From positions 40,243-104,242 of the forward strand of contig JAKCPI010031558.1 of the NCBI GenBank assembly GCA_023213315.1: DNA of 64,000 bases. Reading direction: 5' to 3'. Below the pieces are notes generated by a model. The model had not been told where the DNA came from. It ran no database searches and saw only the letters and a list, made by a program, of their open reading frames with translations. Below are positions 35,101-45,528 of this stretch, in pieces. The translations under genes and the position numbers were made by a program. The DNA comes from Euborellia annulipes (Eukaryota > Arthropoda > Insecta > Dermaptera > Anisolabididae). Each line of letters begins with the position of its first letter. Within the stretch, counting starts at the first letter, position 1.

Positions 35101-38100
35101 CAGCATCAGGTGAAACTCCTGCTCAACTTGCTCAATCAAATGGTCATTTAGAAACCGCTCGGATACTCAGTAAGTGAAGTTTTTTAGTTAATTATTACAG
35201 TGAGGAACCCCTTAAAAGCGTTTTCTCAAATTATATTTATTTTATAAAATAAGATGGAAATCTTTGAAACAAAAGTATGTAATTTTTATTTAAAAAAAAA
35301 ACAATGAAATAATCACATGTAAAAATGCTTATTAAGCAATGTTCAGTTTCTAATCTCTGCTGCGAATTAAGTTATTTAAATGTTCTATATTTTTTATAGA
35401 AAAATACAAGACTCCTGCATCAAGAACTCGAAAACATGAATGGTACCATGGAACTTTAGATCGTCATGAAGCCCTAACTATGTTAAGAGAAGCAGGAAAT
35501 CGTGATGGAGCTTTTCTTGTTCGTTACTCAGATAGAAATGGCGGTATGGATGTATTAACTATGATCTTTTCCGGACAACCGTACAATTTTCAAATTCAGA
35601 GACAGGTAAAGAAACACATTTTTTTTTTAATTTTTAGTGTATTTAAAGATTTATAATGTACTATTCCATTTTTTCAGGGCGAGTATTATTTTATTGATAA
35701 TGGACCATTTTTAGAAAGCCTCGAGCATGTTGTTGACCATTATAGTACAATGTCTGATGGTTTACCTACACATCTTCAAACCCCCGTTCCACCAAAGCCA
35801 AAACCTCCTGTTCCTGAAATGCCGAGAGCATTTTTGAATGGGGTTTGTAATATTATTTCTTTATTTTTTTTAAATTTTGTTTCACTAAGATATACCGTAT
35901 AATTATAAACAATTTTATTCATATTTTTAAATAACTTATTATTATATTTATTATGAGAGTTTTTAATTATAGACCACATTTTGTATTAATTATTTATTAA
36001 AAATATATAACTACTTATTCTGCAGCAAGGGCGGATCCAGAGTTTTTTTTTTTTTTTTTTTTGGGGGGGGGGAGTAATTTGGGGTGACTAGTCGCACAAC
36101 ACACAATTTTCTCTTACTTTTGGTAATTTAAAGTTGCATTCTGTATTTGTGTATCAGAATATACAAATCAAATTTTTAAGTATTTAGGTAAATTTTAAAA
36201 ATTTTATATTAAAAATAAAATTTCCAAGAAAAATATTTTTATCAAATCTCGGGGGGGGGGGGGGGGTAAATACCCTCTCTACCCCTCCCCCTCCTTTGAG
36301 TCCGCCCTTGTTCTGCAGTCGTTTTCAAGTACTGTACTTGGCAACTCCTGACAATACGTTTGCGCGAACATCCGACGGATGTCATGACTTCTAGTTCAAT
36401 AGTGATTGAACTAATACAACTGTAACTAATACAAAATGTGTTCTATTATTAAAATCTCCCATAATAATAATAATAGAAACCACAAAACACATAATATTTA
36501 TTTATTAATTTATTTTCAGCTCTCAGCGACTCTTCCTCACAAACGAACGCATAAACGTTCCCCAAACCGTTCAGAACGAGCTTCGCCTTCAAGCAGTGCC
36601 AGTGTTTCTCCAAATAATAGCCGGCGACCTTCTTTAAATATTGTTCCTAGTTCAAGTGGAAGTTCAAGTTTAGATCCTCCACCCAACGTGAATGGGCTTC
36701 CTCCACCTCCTCTCAAACATTCCACTTCTATGCCACTACCATTGCCACCTATTCCAGTTGTGGCAGTGCCAGCTGTTCCTTCTATCATTTCCACTAGCGA
36801 TCATAATCATTCAATAGAGCTTCTAGTTCCAAAACTTCATGAATTTAGAAACCAAGGTATTTTCATTTAATATTATTTATTTTTCTGCAAGAACCCATTC
36901 TCTATTTAGTAATAAACACTTTTTATTGGAATGTTTCGACTGGGTTCAACCATCTTCAGCCTTCAATGAGTATATTCAAATTTTTTATACAAAAAATAGA
37001 ATTCTCGTTTATTTTAATACAAGTTCAAGTTATTTGCCTTCTATGTCAAGTGAATATAATTTTATATTTAGATTATAAGCCTGAACTTCGAGGTATCACT
37101 TGTGGGTTTTAATTGTTCCATGTTATTCAAACGACACAATATGAACGAACAAATTTATTGTTTTATCCTCTGTTAAAGTGGATTTATTGACGAAAAGTTG
37201 TTTAGAGCAGACAGCATCATTATCCAAAGCACTTGGAGAGACCAGAGATGTCGTCGACACTCGTGGAAAGTGTCGAAACAAAATGACATTTCAACTGATG
37301 ATTGTTTTATATTCACTTGACATAGAATGCAAATAACTTGTATTAAAATAAACGACAACTCTATTTTTTGAATAAAACATATGTTTATATTCTTTGAAAG
37401 CTGAAGATGGCAGTTGTTCCCGGCCGAAACGTTCCATTAAAGAGTGTTTAATAGTAAATAGAGGCTCAATTATCTCCTATAGCCACCCACGTTCCATTAT
37501 TCAAGGACCCATTTCATTTAAAAGAAGCAGAATTAGTCTTTGGATGCTTGGTAAAAATATATTTGAGACGTTTCAACAAAATCTAAAATCCACTGATAGT
37601 CTGAAATAATTTGAAATGCATATATCAATAAATATAAATTCATGATTTCGGGAAAACTGTATTTTATTTGTATAAAATGTGTTTTGGCCACTCATCCTGT
37701 GGGCTTATTCAGATACATTCACAACGACCCTTAAGCTGTTTAATGTTTCTACCTTCTTGAATAGATTTTAGAATATAAATATGATTCGGAAACTAAAAAG
37801 GGACCTCTTGTCGACGAAGTAAAATTATCGGTACTGGCATTTTAGTCGAATTAGGTCAAAAATATCGATTTTTGGGTTTCGATTGAATACAATTCTTCAA
37901 TATTTCCCATACAGGGGTAATGGCTGCAATCTATGTATTAGAGGACCGCGTCTTTGACATGCCTTCTCTACAATAAAATATCAATCACTCAATTTGTGAA
38001 ATTTCCGACAAGAGGTCCCTTTTCACTTTCCACATCAAAAATACTCATAGAAAAACATTTTTTTTGTGTTCCTCAATTTTAAAAAGTTTGAGAATATTTC

Positions 38101-41100
38101 TCAATTTTGTTATAGAAAATAATTTTACTAATCTGTTTATAATTTTCTTTTTAGCTTCATCTGATTATATTGATGAAAAATGTCTAACATTGGGTACAGT
38201 ACTAGGCGGAGGGGAATTTGGATCAGTATATCAAGGAACTTATACACTTGCATCAGGAAATAAGGTAACCGTCTCCTACAATGTTTTCAAAAAAAAAAAG
38301 AAATATCTCCTCAACAAGTCCTAAGTAGTTCAATAATTTATTCTCTAATATTCCCTTCCATGCCCCCCCCTTCTCCCTTTATATATTTAAAATTATCATC
38401 CATCAGATTCCGAAATAAGGAAAATTTCTTTAAACTGGCCTTTGCACTTCCAGTTTCTTTAAATAAAATATTTTTTTTCTAAAATATTCAAATTATATAT
38501 GCAGGGCTGAGAAATACCAGTATAGTGGTGTAAGTCAAGCGATTGTTATTTTGAGAAAAAAAGGTATTTTGCATTTATTGCCATAAACAACTCACATGTT
38601 AATTAAGAACTAATCTCTTTTGTCCTGATGGCATATGTTATATATAATTATTTTATGTTGATAATAGAAGTGACTGTTCAGCAATTAGAATGATGAAGGA
38701 AGAGAGGATGTCAGCCATAAAAGGAGCCTCTATCGAATAAAAATCTCCAATCAGAAAACGTTTCGGGTTTAATTAGATAAAACCATCATCAGTTCTTTAG
38801 AGATTATTGGCAATCTCAAGATGCACACCATTGAGACCGAAACGTTTTCTGATTGGAGATTTTTATTCGATAGAGGCTCCTTTTTTGGCTGACATCCTCT
38901 CTTCCTTCATCATTCTATAATTATTTTATGTTACAATAAAACACCTGGTAAAATAAAAATAAATCGAATTCTAAATTCAATTTTCAAATTAAAACACATT
39001 GTTTCTGGCTTACAAAAATATATTTATTATACAAAAGTTGGTTAATTTTTGAAATATTCTTTCGTTTACTGTATAAGAAATGGAAAATTGAAACAACTCA
39101 TTTTCAAAAAAATTTGACTTACACCACCACTATGTTTCTCAGCCTTCCATATAGATGCACCGAATTTGTCTAAACTAATTCGTGTAATAAGAAAATATTT
39201 GTCAAATACGGTCTGGCCTTACTTAATCAAACCAAGGAGACCTGGAATTTGTTTTAATAATTTTTTAATCTAAAAAACTAACTTTACCAAAAGTGTCTGG
39301 TCCTTTTCCACTCCTGGAGCCTGTCTAGTTTCCTGCAAATTGTTTTAAATATAATATAAAATAAACAAAGAACAATAATCTTAAAAATAACTTGCAGGCC
39401 CCAAGAAAGAACGATACGTAAAAATTGATCTCGCAATAAAAACTAAATTTAATGTAAAAAAAAAAAAGTTATATAATAAATACAGTAAAATTTGTTAATT
39501 TATTTAACAAAATAAACACATAAAAAATCGTAAAATTTCTAGGAAAAAAACTTTCTAGGAGAAGTGGCTGAAAGTATAATTAACAATGAGGACAATAAGA
39601 CAGCCGAAAGCAATTAAAGAAAATATATTTCTTTTTTCGCCTTATTTAATACAATTGTCGATGTTTCGGCCGATTTTTCCGGTCTTCATCAGGACAAATG
39701 TTATGTTTTCCTCGAGCTTAAAGAGGCTCTTGGCAACTCCTGACATACTGTTGGTGCAAACATTCGTCAGATTGCATGACTTCTGGTTCATGAGACAGGC
39801 GGATGAGAGATGTGTTTATTGAGGCGACCTATTAATTATTTGCTTTATTTTAGTTGGATGTGGCAATAAAGACTTTACATAAAGAACATGAGGAAGTTAA
39901 TCGAGACGAATTTCTCAGAGAAGCCAAAGTAATGATGAGTCTTGATCATCATTGTATCGTTAAACTCATTGGAGTTTCCAAAGGTTCTTCATTTCTTATG
40001 GTATATTTCTTATTCTATATGCTATTTTTTTTTTTTTTTTATTTTATTTATAATTATTATTTTTTTAGGTTCAAGAATTAGTTCCTCTCGGCTCAATGTT
40101 AGAATACCTATTAAAATTTCCTCATCGAGTTCAGGTCAATTATGAATTAAAACTTTGGGCTTCACAAATTGCTTGCGGTAATTTTTATATATTTATTTAT
40201 TTTTTTTAATTTACTTTTTTTTTTAAATATCAATTTTACTAAAGGTATGAAGTATTTGGAGGAACAACGTTTTGTTCATCGTGATCTTGCTGCACGGAAT
40301 ATTCTCCTTGCGTCTAGATATCAAGTAAAGATTAGTGATTTTGGACTTTCACGCGCTCTTGGAGGGGACCATGACTATTATCGAGCATCCCAGGGTGGAC
40401 GTTGGCCCATTAAATGGTAAATTCGCCTTTTAACATTTTCTTCTTTCTTTGCCTTATTAGTCCTGCGCTGTAGCACATCCTTTGCTACCTCTCTACTCTC
40501 CCCTATCCAGACATAGATAGATTAAACTCAATCACCTTTAAACATCACTTTATTAATAAAATAACAATAAATAAAAACTGTTTGTTATATAACTTCAAAA
40601 AAAAATTTGCTCTAGCACTGGATTTTTTGGGTATATATATATATTTTGCATGTTATTAGATAAATAGCACTATTTTTTTATTCACTATTTAGTACGTAAT
40701 AGATGTTTATCAATGTAAAAAAATTAATTAAATCTCAGCAGTGAAGTAGCAATGGGGTTACTTGTCGAGGAATGGCTGATGGAGATGCCAGGTAAAAATT
40801 TATTATTAATAGATTTTTTTTCAGGAAACTTTATTTGGCCAACCAGTTAATCAACGATGTGGTTTCGGTCTTTCTGAAAGAATCTCTTTTTTTTCCATCG
40901 AATTTTCATACATATATAAACTCGTAAAAAAAGAAATTCTTATTGTCAGATCTATGTAACAATGTTGTATTCGATGTAAAAATGTTGTATTCCAAGCCTT
41001 TATCACACAGACCGAAACCACATCGTTGATCAACTGGTTGGCCAAATAAAGTTTCCTGAAAAAATAAATAAGAAATTACATACAAAATATTTAATATATT

Positions 41101-43279
41101 CTATATTATCAAGTACAGATCCGTGAAGAAAAATCATACAATTTAATATCTATTGATTTAAATAACCGACAAAAGTTAATGTGTGCCGCTGGGGTTGAAC
41201 CATGGACCCATCGATGTGTGCCCTAACTACAGTACCACAGCACGGCATTCGCTTATTTAAATTAACTGAGATCACTAAATTAGTTTAGGGGATAATCGGA
41301 GTCATTATTTCTCCGTCAACCAGGCGCAATCTAGATGGTCGTAAAGAGATGGATAATGAGGTGGATCCGTGGTTCAAAGCCTGGCGGCACACTATAACTT
41401 TTGTCGGTTCTTTAAATTAATAAATATTAAATTCCTGAAAAAAATTGATTATTAGTAAATTCTTACCTGAAATCTCCATCAGCTATTCCTCGACAAGTAA
41501 CCCCGTTGCTACTTAAATGCTAATTTTAAAATTTTGTTTTGATTTCGCACTTCTTCCTAATACTCTTTAATAGAAATTTAAATAAAAGAACGTATTAATC
41601 TGTGAACTTTCTCGTTAATTTATAATCTAATTCTTTATTAATATATTTTTTTTATTATTTTCAGGTACGCTCCAGAATCTTATAATTTTGGTACATTCTC
41701 ACATGCAAGTGATGTATGGAGTTATGGAGTTACTCTATGGGAAATGTTTTCCTACGGTTTGCAGCCTTATGGTGATATGCGAGGTGTTGATGTAAGTTCA
41801 ACTGTATTTATTTATATAACGTCTTTTTCGGCATCTTTGGCCATTTAGACCTCGTCCCTATTTACCAGGTCATTCAATAAGTCCGTAGGATAAGTAAGAA
41901 AAAAACAAAATTTTGACAAAACTCGATTTTATTATTCAACATACAAGGTATATATATATATATTTGTATATATATGGTATGGTATGGTATATATGGTTAT
42001 ATATATACAATATATTCTTGAAATCAAGTGATTAAAATGCTCTATTAAAGTTGTGGAAGGAAACAACTGAATGTATACCGGTAAATAAATTGCAATACTT
42101 TATTTAATAGTTTATAGACAACCTTACGTTATCATTTGTCCTAAGACAAAGTTCATTCTTTAACTAACTAAATATATTGCTGGTAATAAAAATACTGACT
42201 AATAGTAATGACTTCCCTGTCTACTTTTATTTTATTTGTATTTACACAAGAGTGAATTATATATAAAGATCCTGCTGGCTGAATGCCAAAACAAGAAATG
42301 AGTGCACGGCAGTTTTAATGACAAAACAAATATTGTTTGGAATTTTTATTTAATTTTTTCTGATATTAAAAATGCCCTGCCTTCTTTTACCCGATTATCC
42401 GAGAGTGATTCCCATGATTTATTAAATGTTTGCTAAGTGTTAATGGAGTTTTTTTAATTGATCATGCCTTTTCGCCATCAGCATTTTAATTACTATACAA
42501 AATAAATTATCCAAAGTTGGGCTTTTATAATATAAGAACACAAAACAATTTATAGCTGTGATGTTATGTTATTAATAAGAGGAAGAATAAATGAGAGATG
42601 CAGCATAATAAATCATGGGAATCACTCTCGGATAATCGGGAAAAAAGGAGGCAGGGCATTTTTAATATCAGAAAAAATTCTTATTCTTCTTTCGCTGTGG
42701 CTTATTCCTCTTTATTTATTTTTTTTTCTAGGGGCCGCTCATTTTTATTTTTATTTTCTACAATGCCCTATCCTGCGCGTCCTCACACTCCATTCCCACC
42801 TGCCTACAGTTCTCAATTCATCTTCTTTTGGGCCTTCCCTTTCTATGCTCAGTACATTTATGAGTGAATATTTGAATTGACAGCCCGTAAGCTCTGATGA
42901 TGGTCTTAACCAAGAGCGAAACGTAAGCTTAGAGGGCCTAATAAATGGAATAATACCTAGCTTCCATTCTTCTCTTTACACCTTAACGATTATCCAGCTA
43001 TAAAATCCACAGCTTGTAACCATTTAAGGTTATCGCAGCATTTGTTTGAAATAACTCTTTATAACAATCTTTTTGTTTTAGGTTATTGAATTAATTGAAC
43101 GTGGAGAACGTTTAGATCAGACAAGTCAATGTCCTGATCATGTCTATCGAATCATGGAACAATGTTGGGCTTATCAACCTCGAGACCGACCAACATTCCG
43201 CGATCTCATGGAAACATTTTCAGCCGATCCTGAATATGCTAATATTAAAGATTTAGTTCAAATGATGAACATTAGTTAA
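31643..43279 (+). CDS. Shark: Shark-type non-receptor tyrosine kinase (SH2-ankyrin-SH2-kinase)
   Basis: Fifteen coding exons join in phase: 31643-31727, 33271-33408, 33476-33640, 33886-34070, 34861-34929, 34992-35169, 35400-35605, 35678-35842, 36520-36856, 38155-38264, 39854-40000, 40069-40177, 40245-40416, 41665-41791 and 43082-43279. The product is 796 aa. Order: SH2 (about 12-100, WFHGKIS and FLVRES), ankyrin repeats (115-265, for example AGNTPLHYAC), second SH2 (288-375, WYHGTL and FLVRYS), a proline/serine-rich linker (376-513, [12 protein letters not shown]) and a kinase domain (about 520-785). The kinase has GGGEFGSV, the VAIK lysine (about 552), HRDLAARN (643-650), DFG (663) and a tyrosine pair in the activation loop, so it should be active. 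This order is diagnostic of the Shark/HTK16 family, which acts in cytosolic signalling, in Drosophila downstream of the engulfment receptor Draper. ATG 31643 begins MTTPVREDN just before the first SH2. An upstream non-coding exon is implied by the acceptor at 31630. Confidence 0.95.
32380..33094. repeat. Fold-back repeat in Shark intron 1, with nested palindrome
   Basis: The outer arms (32380-32535 and 32935-33094) carry GTGAGAGAGGAGCAGTCAGC and its diverged complement. A second palindrome, 32539-32648 (CACTAGGTTATTTGTTTCAA and complement), lies inside the spacer. The right arm has the hammerhead-type core at 32989-33025; the left-arm copy is mutated. Confidence 0.75.
32989..33025 (+). ncRNA. 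Hammerhead ribozyme-like motif (copy r), sense in Shark intron 1
   Basis: CTGATGA, an extra U, stem II closed by GGC / GCC, then GAAACTGTT. Stem I has five pairs (TGGGA before, TCCTA after, one wobble). It lies on the transcribed strand of Shark intron 1, about 245 bp upstream of exon 2. Confidence 0.6.
34560..34782. repeat. Fold-back repeat in Shark intron 4
   Basis: Nearly perfect arms of about 80 bp (34561-34643 and 34703-34782; AATCATTTCCAAAGAAGAAT and complement). The loop holds a minus-strand hammerhead-type motif at 34645-34676. Confidence 0.85.
34645..34676 (-). ncRNA. Hammerhead ribozyme-like motif (copy e), core mutated
   Basis: Minus strand: CCGATGA (U4 changed to C), an extra U, a perfect 5-bp stem II (GGTTC / GAACC, 6-nt loop), then GAAACGTC. 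The change at an invariant core base should inactivate it. Confidence 0.5.
36026..36310. mobile_element. hAT-like MITE, family D, in Shark intron 8
   Basis: CAAGGGCGGATCCAGAG and GAGTCCGCCCTTG are the ends of a 285-bp element with an exact 8-bp duplication TTCTGCAG (36018-36025, 36311-36318). It has a T-run plus G-run at the left and the GGTGACTAGTCGCACAACAC hairpin inside. Confidence 0.93.
36930..36959 (-). ncRNA. Hammerhead ribozyme-like motif (copy g)
   Basis: Minus strand: CTGAAGA, an extra U, stem II GGTTG / CAGTC with two wobbles, then GAAACATT. Stem III is ACAT rather than the palindrome ACGT. Confidence 0.45.
37401..37433 (+). ncRNA. Hammerhead ribozyme-like motif (copy f), sense in Shark intron 9
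   Basis: CTGAAGA, an extra U, stem II closed by GGC / GCC, then GAAACGTT. Core bases are all present. Stem I is poorly conserved (only one clear pair), so activity is doubtful. Confidence 0.45.
38687..38916. repeat. Fold-back repeat in Shark intron 10
   Basis: Arms of about 80 bp: AATGATGAAGGAAGAGAGGA on the left and its complement on the right, with GAGCCTCTATCGAATAAAAA. The TTGGCTGACATCCTCTC module is the same 3' module as in other members. Both arms end in GAAACGTT. Confidence 0.88.
38757..38792 (-). ncRNA. Hammerhead ribozyme-like motif (copy h)
   Basis: Minus strand: CTGATGA, U, stem II GGTTT / AAACC, an unpaired C, then GAAACGTT. The complementary arm on the plus strand (about 38815-38848) has a decayed core, CTCAAGA, before GAAACGTT. 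Confidence 0.5.
39660..39692 (-). ncRNA. Hammerhead ribozyme-like motif (copy i), Shark intron 10
   Basis: Minus strand: CTGATGA, an extra A, stem II GACCG / CGGCC with one mismatch, then GAAACATC. Stem I has five pairs (TTGTC before, GACAA after). No inverted partner is obvious. Confidence 0.5.
40738..41520. repeat. Triple nested inverted repeat in Shark intron 13
   Basis: Outer arms at about 40738-40826 and 41433-41520 (GGTTACTTGTCGAGGAATGG and complement). Inside sit two more fold-backs: 40815-41066 (ACTTTATTTGGCCAACCAGT, with GACCGAAACC next to the loop) and 41139-41434. The last contains two tRNA-like segments head to head (GTTGAACCATGGACCC; GGATCCGTGGTTCAAAGCC). Confidence 0.75.
41818..41945. 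repeat. SINE-1 tail and mariner-like end in Shark intron 14
   Basis: GTCTTTTTCGGCATCTTTGG is the complement of the SINE family 1 tail. It is followed by CAGGTCATTCAATAAGTCCG, which resembles a mariner terminal repeat. Both are fragments. Confidence 0.45.
42373..42658. repeat. Fold-back repeat in Shark intron 14
   Basis: The arms 42373-42424 and 42607-42658 pair almost perfectly (CGATTATCCGAGAGTGATTC and complement). The spacer includes a degenerate GCTGATGGCGAAAAGG on the minus strand, probably a decayed hammerhead-type core. Confidence 0.75.
42894..42925 (+). ncRNA. Hammerhead ribozyme-like motif (copy d), sense in Shark intron 14
   Basis: CTGATGA, an extra U, stem II GGTCTT / AAGAGC with one mismatch, then GAAACGTA. 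It has the best stem I in the window: six pairs (TAAGCT before the core, AGCTTA after the cleavage base A). It lies about 155 bp upstream of the last Shark exon, in sense orientation. Confidence 0.68.
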
Positions 43280-43860
43280 TTCAATACAACTCAAAAAAAA
43301 AAAAAAAAAAAAAACTCAATATGCCATACTCAAATGTTCCAAAGTTTCTTTTATGGAGGTAAGCATTTGTCTTTCTTCTAATTTCTTCTAGCTCTTATAC
43401 CGCCATATTAAAAAAAAAAAGTAAAAAATGAAGGAAGAAGATCTATCATTTTTTTAAATATTTTAATAAAATATTCCAAAGTTAGATCTAGAAACAAGTG
43501 ATAATAAAAATAGCAAAGAATAATCTATATTTTTTTATTAAAAGAGCGTTTCTGTGACATATACAATAAACAAAAAATGCCATATTTGTACAAAAAAAAA
43601 AAAAAAGAATAAATTAGAGATATTTTAATAATGATTATTTATATATATGTTTTTAAGTATTATCTATTATTATATATATATATATTTAAAGAAAAATAAA
43701 TGACGTTTTTTATATTTGAAGTGAATTTTTATAAAATATTTTTAATTGATTTCTTGCTTTTACATATTATATCTCTTTATCTATTTTTATTAATTATTTT
43801 TTTATTTATATTTTATAGCATAAAGAAATGATAATAGTATAGGGTTAGACAAAATAATAT
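43280..43860 (+). other. Probable 3' UTR and downstream flank of Shark
   Basis: AT-rich sequence after the stop, with a 22-base A-run at 43292 and candidate AATAAA polyadenylation signals near 43465, 43566 and 43608. The end AGGGTTAGACAAAATAATATG at 43842 resembles the Tc1-like terminal repeat at 55975. Confidence 0.4.
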
Positions 43861-43864
43861 GAAC

Positions 43865-44292
43865 ACCAAACAATATATTTATTTATTAATGTGTTGCTCT
43901 GTATTCGACCGAGACATGGGCCTCCACGAAGAGAAGCGAATCGGCGCTGCATGTGATGGAGATGCGTATTGCCAGGTGGTCCCTTGGTGTCAGACTTGAC
44001 CGCATCCCCAATGATACCATCAGGAGCAGGTTTGGCATAGCGCCAATCACTGACTGGCGAATGGCGTCTCCGCTGGTTTGGACATGTCGTACGCCAAGAG
44101 AGCAGTGGCGTGGCGATGACGGCGTATGATGGGGCACCTAGGATGACTTGGCTTCATCGGGCTAAGAGAGACATGACCGAGCTTGGCCTGTCGGAGACAA
44201 CAGCATTGGATAGGGGGGAGTAGAGGGGGATAGTGAGGTCCGCCGACCCCGCACCGTGGGAATAATATTGGCGAGGACAGAAGAAGAAGATT
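43865..44292 (+). pseudogene. Non-LTR retrotransposon remnant, reverse transcriptase C-terminus
   Basis: The frame encodes STETWAS, VMEMRIARWSLGVRLDRI and, after one frameshift, LRWFGHVVRQESSG followed by RMTWLHRAKRDM. This is the usual C-terminal signature of LINE polymerases of the endonuclease-reverse transcriptase type. A stop interrupts it near 44221. It ends in GGGAATAAT and GAA repeats. The copy is 5'-truncated and dead. A shorter sister is at 1649-1806. Confidence 0.75.
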
Positions 44293-44949
44293 TATTAATG
44301 GGTTGAGCCACCATTTGCTTTTTTCAGATTGAAACCTAAAGATTCCCTGTCAGTCGTCACTTTGAAAAAAATTTTTCAATAAAGTTGTTATATTAATATT
44401 TACTAGGGATGATCAAAGGATTTATTAAAAAAATTTACAAGTTATTGGACTATGTCCCTTTCAAAGGACCACTTTGAAGTTAAATTTTTCCACCGCCGTT
44501 TCCACTGTTCGAAAAGAACTCTTTTGGAATGCTATTCTCCTCTTGTGTTTTTTCTTTCGTTAAAAAGCCCTTCTCCAAGGGGTAGGCCTGGTGAGTATGG
44601 AGGCTGAGGGATGACGATCATGGCGTTTTTTGTGCAATGATGGAAGTTTATTTATTTTCTAAGCACTCGGGTTGTTTAACTTCACGGCTCTATTCTCTAG
44701 GGTGGCGGTTGATTTTGAAACTGACTGTACAAAAAACGCCATGACCGCAATTCCCCAGCACCGGTATCTGATTTTCCCTGTTTCAGATATTCTCAAGGAG
44801 CAGTTCGAGATCTGACTCAACTGGCGAAATTAAAGAAAAATGGCAGAAAGATAAAAAAAGTTCTCTTTAAAATTATTTCCTATAATATACTGATAAATAA
44901 TAATACATTTTTTTTATGTATTGACAGCCAGGTGAAAATCATATTTTGT

Positions 44950-44983
44950 CGGAGTTTCGAGTGCAGATCTCACTCATCATCAG
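44950..44983 (-). ncRNA. Hammerhead ribozyme-like motif (copy k), stem III lost
   Basis: Minus strand: CTGATGA, U, a perfect 5-bp stem II (GAGTG / CACTC, 7-nt loop), then GAAACTCC. The GUH cleavage triplet is not present, so it should be inactive. Confidence 0.4.
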
Positions 44984-45180
44984 GATCACACAAACATACA
45001 CCAAGCATTCTCAGATTATAATAATCCAGCCATCAAGAAACAATTAATAATACATGTTGTTTTAAATTAATGAGGTGAGAATCAACACAGCCTTCAAAAT
45101 CACAAAAGTTAAATTAGGAAAAATTTTAATTCAACTAATTAAACTAAAACAAGCTAATAAATAATAAATACTTTACTTTT

Positions 45181-45440
45181 AGAAGATGAAATAAAAACAA
45201 AGCTTGTTTTCGGACCGAATTATTTTATTTTTCTTTGTCGACGTTTTGGGGACTAAACGTCACCCATCTTCAGGACCTATATAACAAGCAATACATATTA
45301 TCAGAAACTTTTTTTTTTATTTACATCAAACACACTCAATTGATTGAGTGAAGATGGGTGACGTTTAGTCCCCGAAACATCGACAAAGGAAAATAAAATA
45401 ATTTGGGCCGAAAACAAGTCTTGTTTTTATTTCATCTTCT
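45181..45440. repeat. Fold-back repeat with two inverted hammerhead-like motifs
   Basis: Arms 45181-45275 and 45345-45440 pair with few mismatches (AGAAGATGAAATAAAAACAA and complement). Each arm contains the GGGTGACGTTTAGTCCCC hairpin before (G/A)AAAC, on the minus strand at 45240-45273 and the plus strand at 45348-45381. Located in the convergent gap between Shark and the LRR gene. Confidence 0.8.
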
Positions 45441-45528
45441 ATCTGTATTACGGCCTTCCTCCACATTGCTTTGACTTTACTTTTGTTTATTTTATGAATA
45501 TAATAAATAATAAATAACAAAGAATTCT

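Larger units (their letters stand above)
36899..37463. repeat. Nested fold-back repeats in Shark intron 9
   Basis: The outer arms 36899-36938 and 37425-37463 pair (CTCTATTTAGTAATAAACAC and complement), each ending in a hammerhead-type GAAAC. An inner pair (36992-37065 and 37308-37375, with TTTATTTTAATACAAGTT) encloses a further GACACT / AGTGTC-GAAAC hairpin near 37257-37281. Confidence 0.75.
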
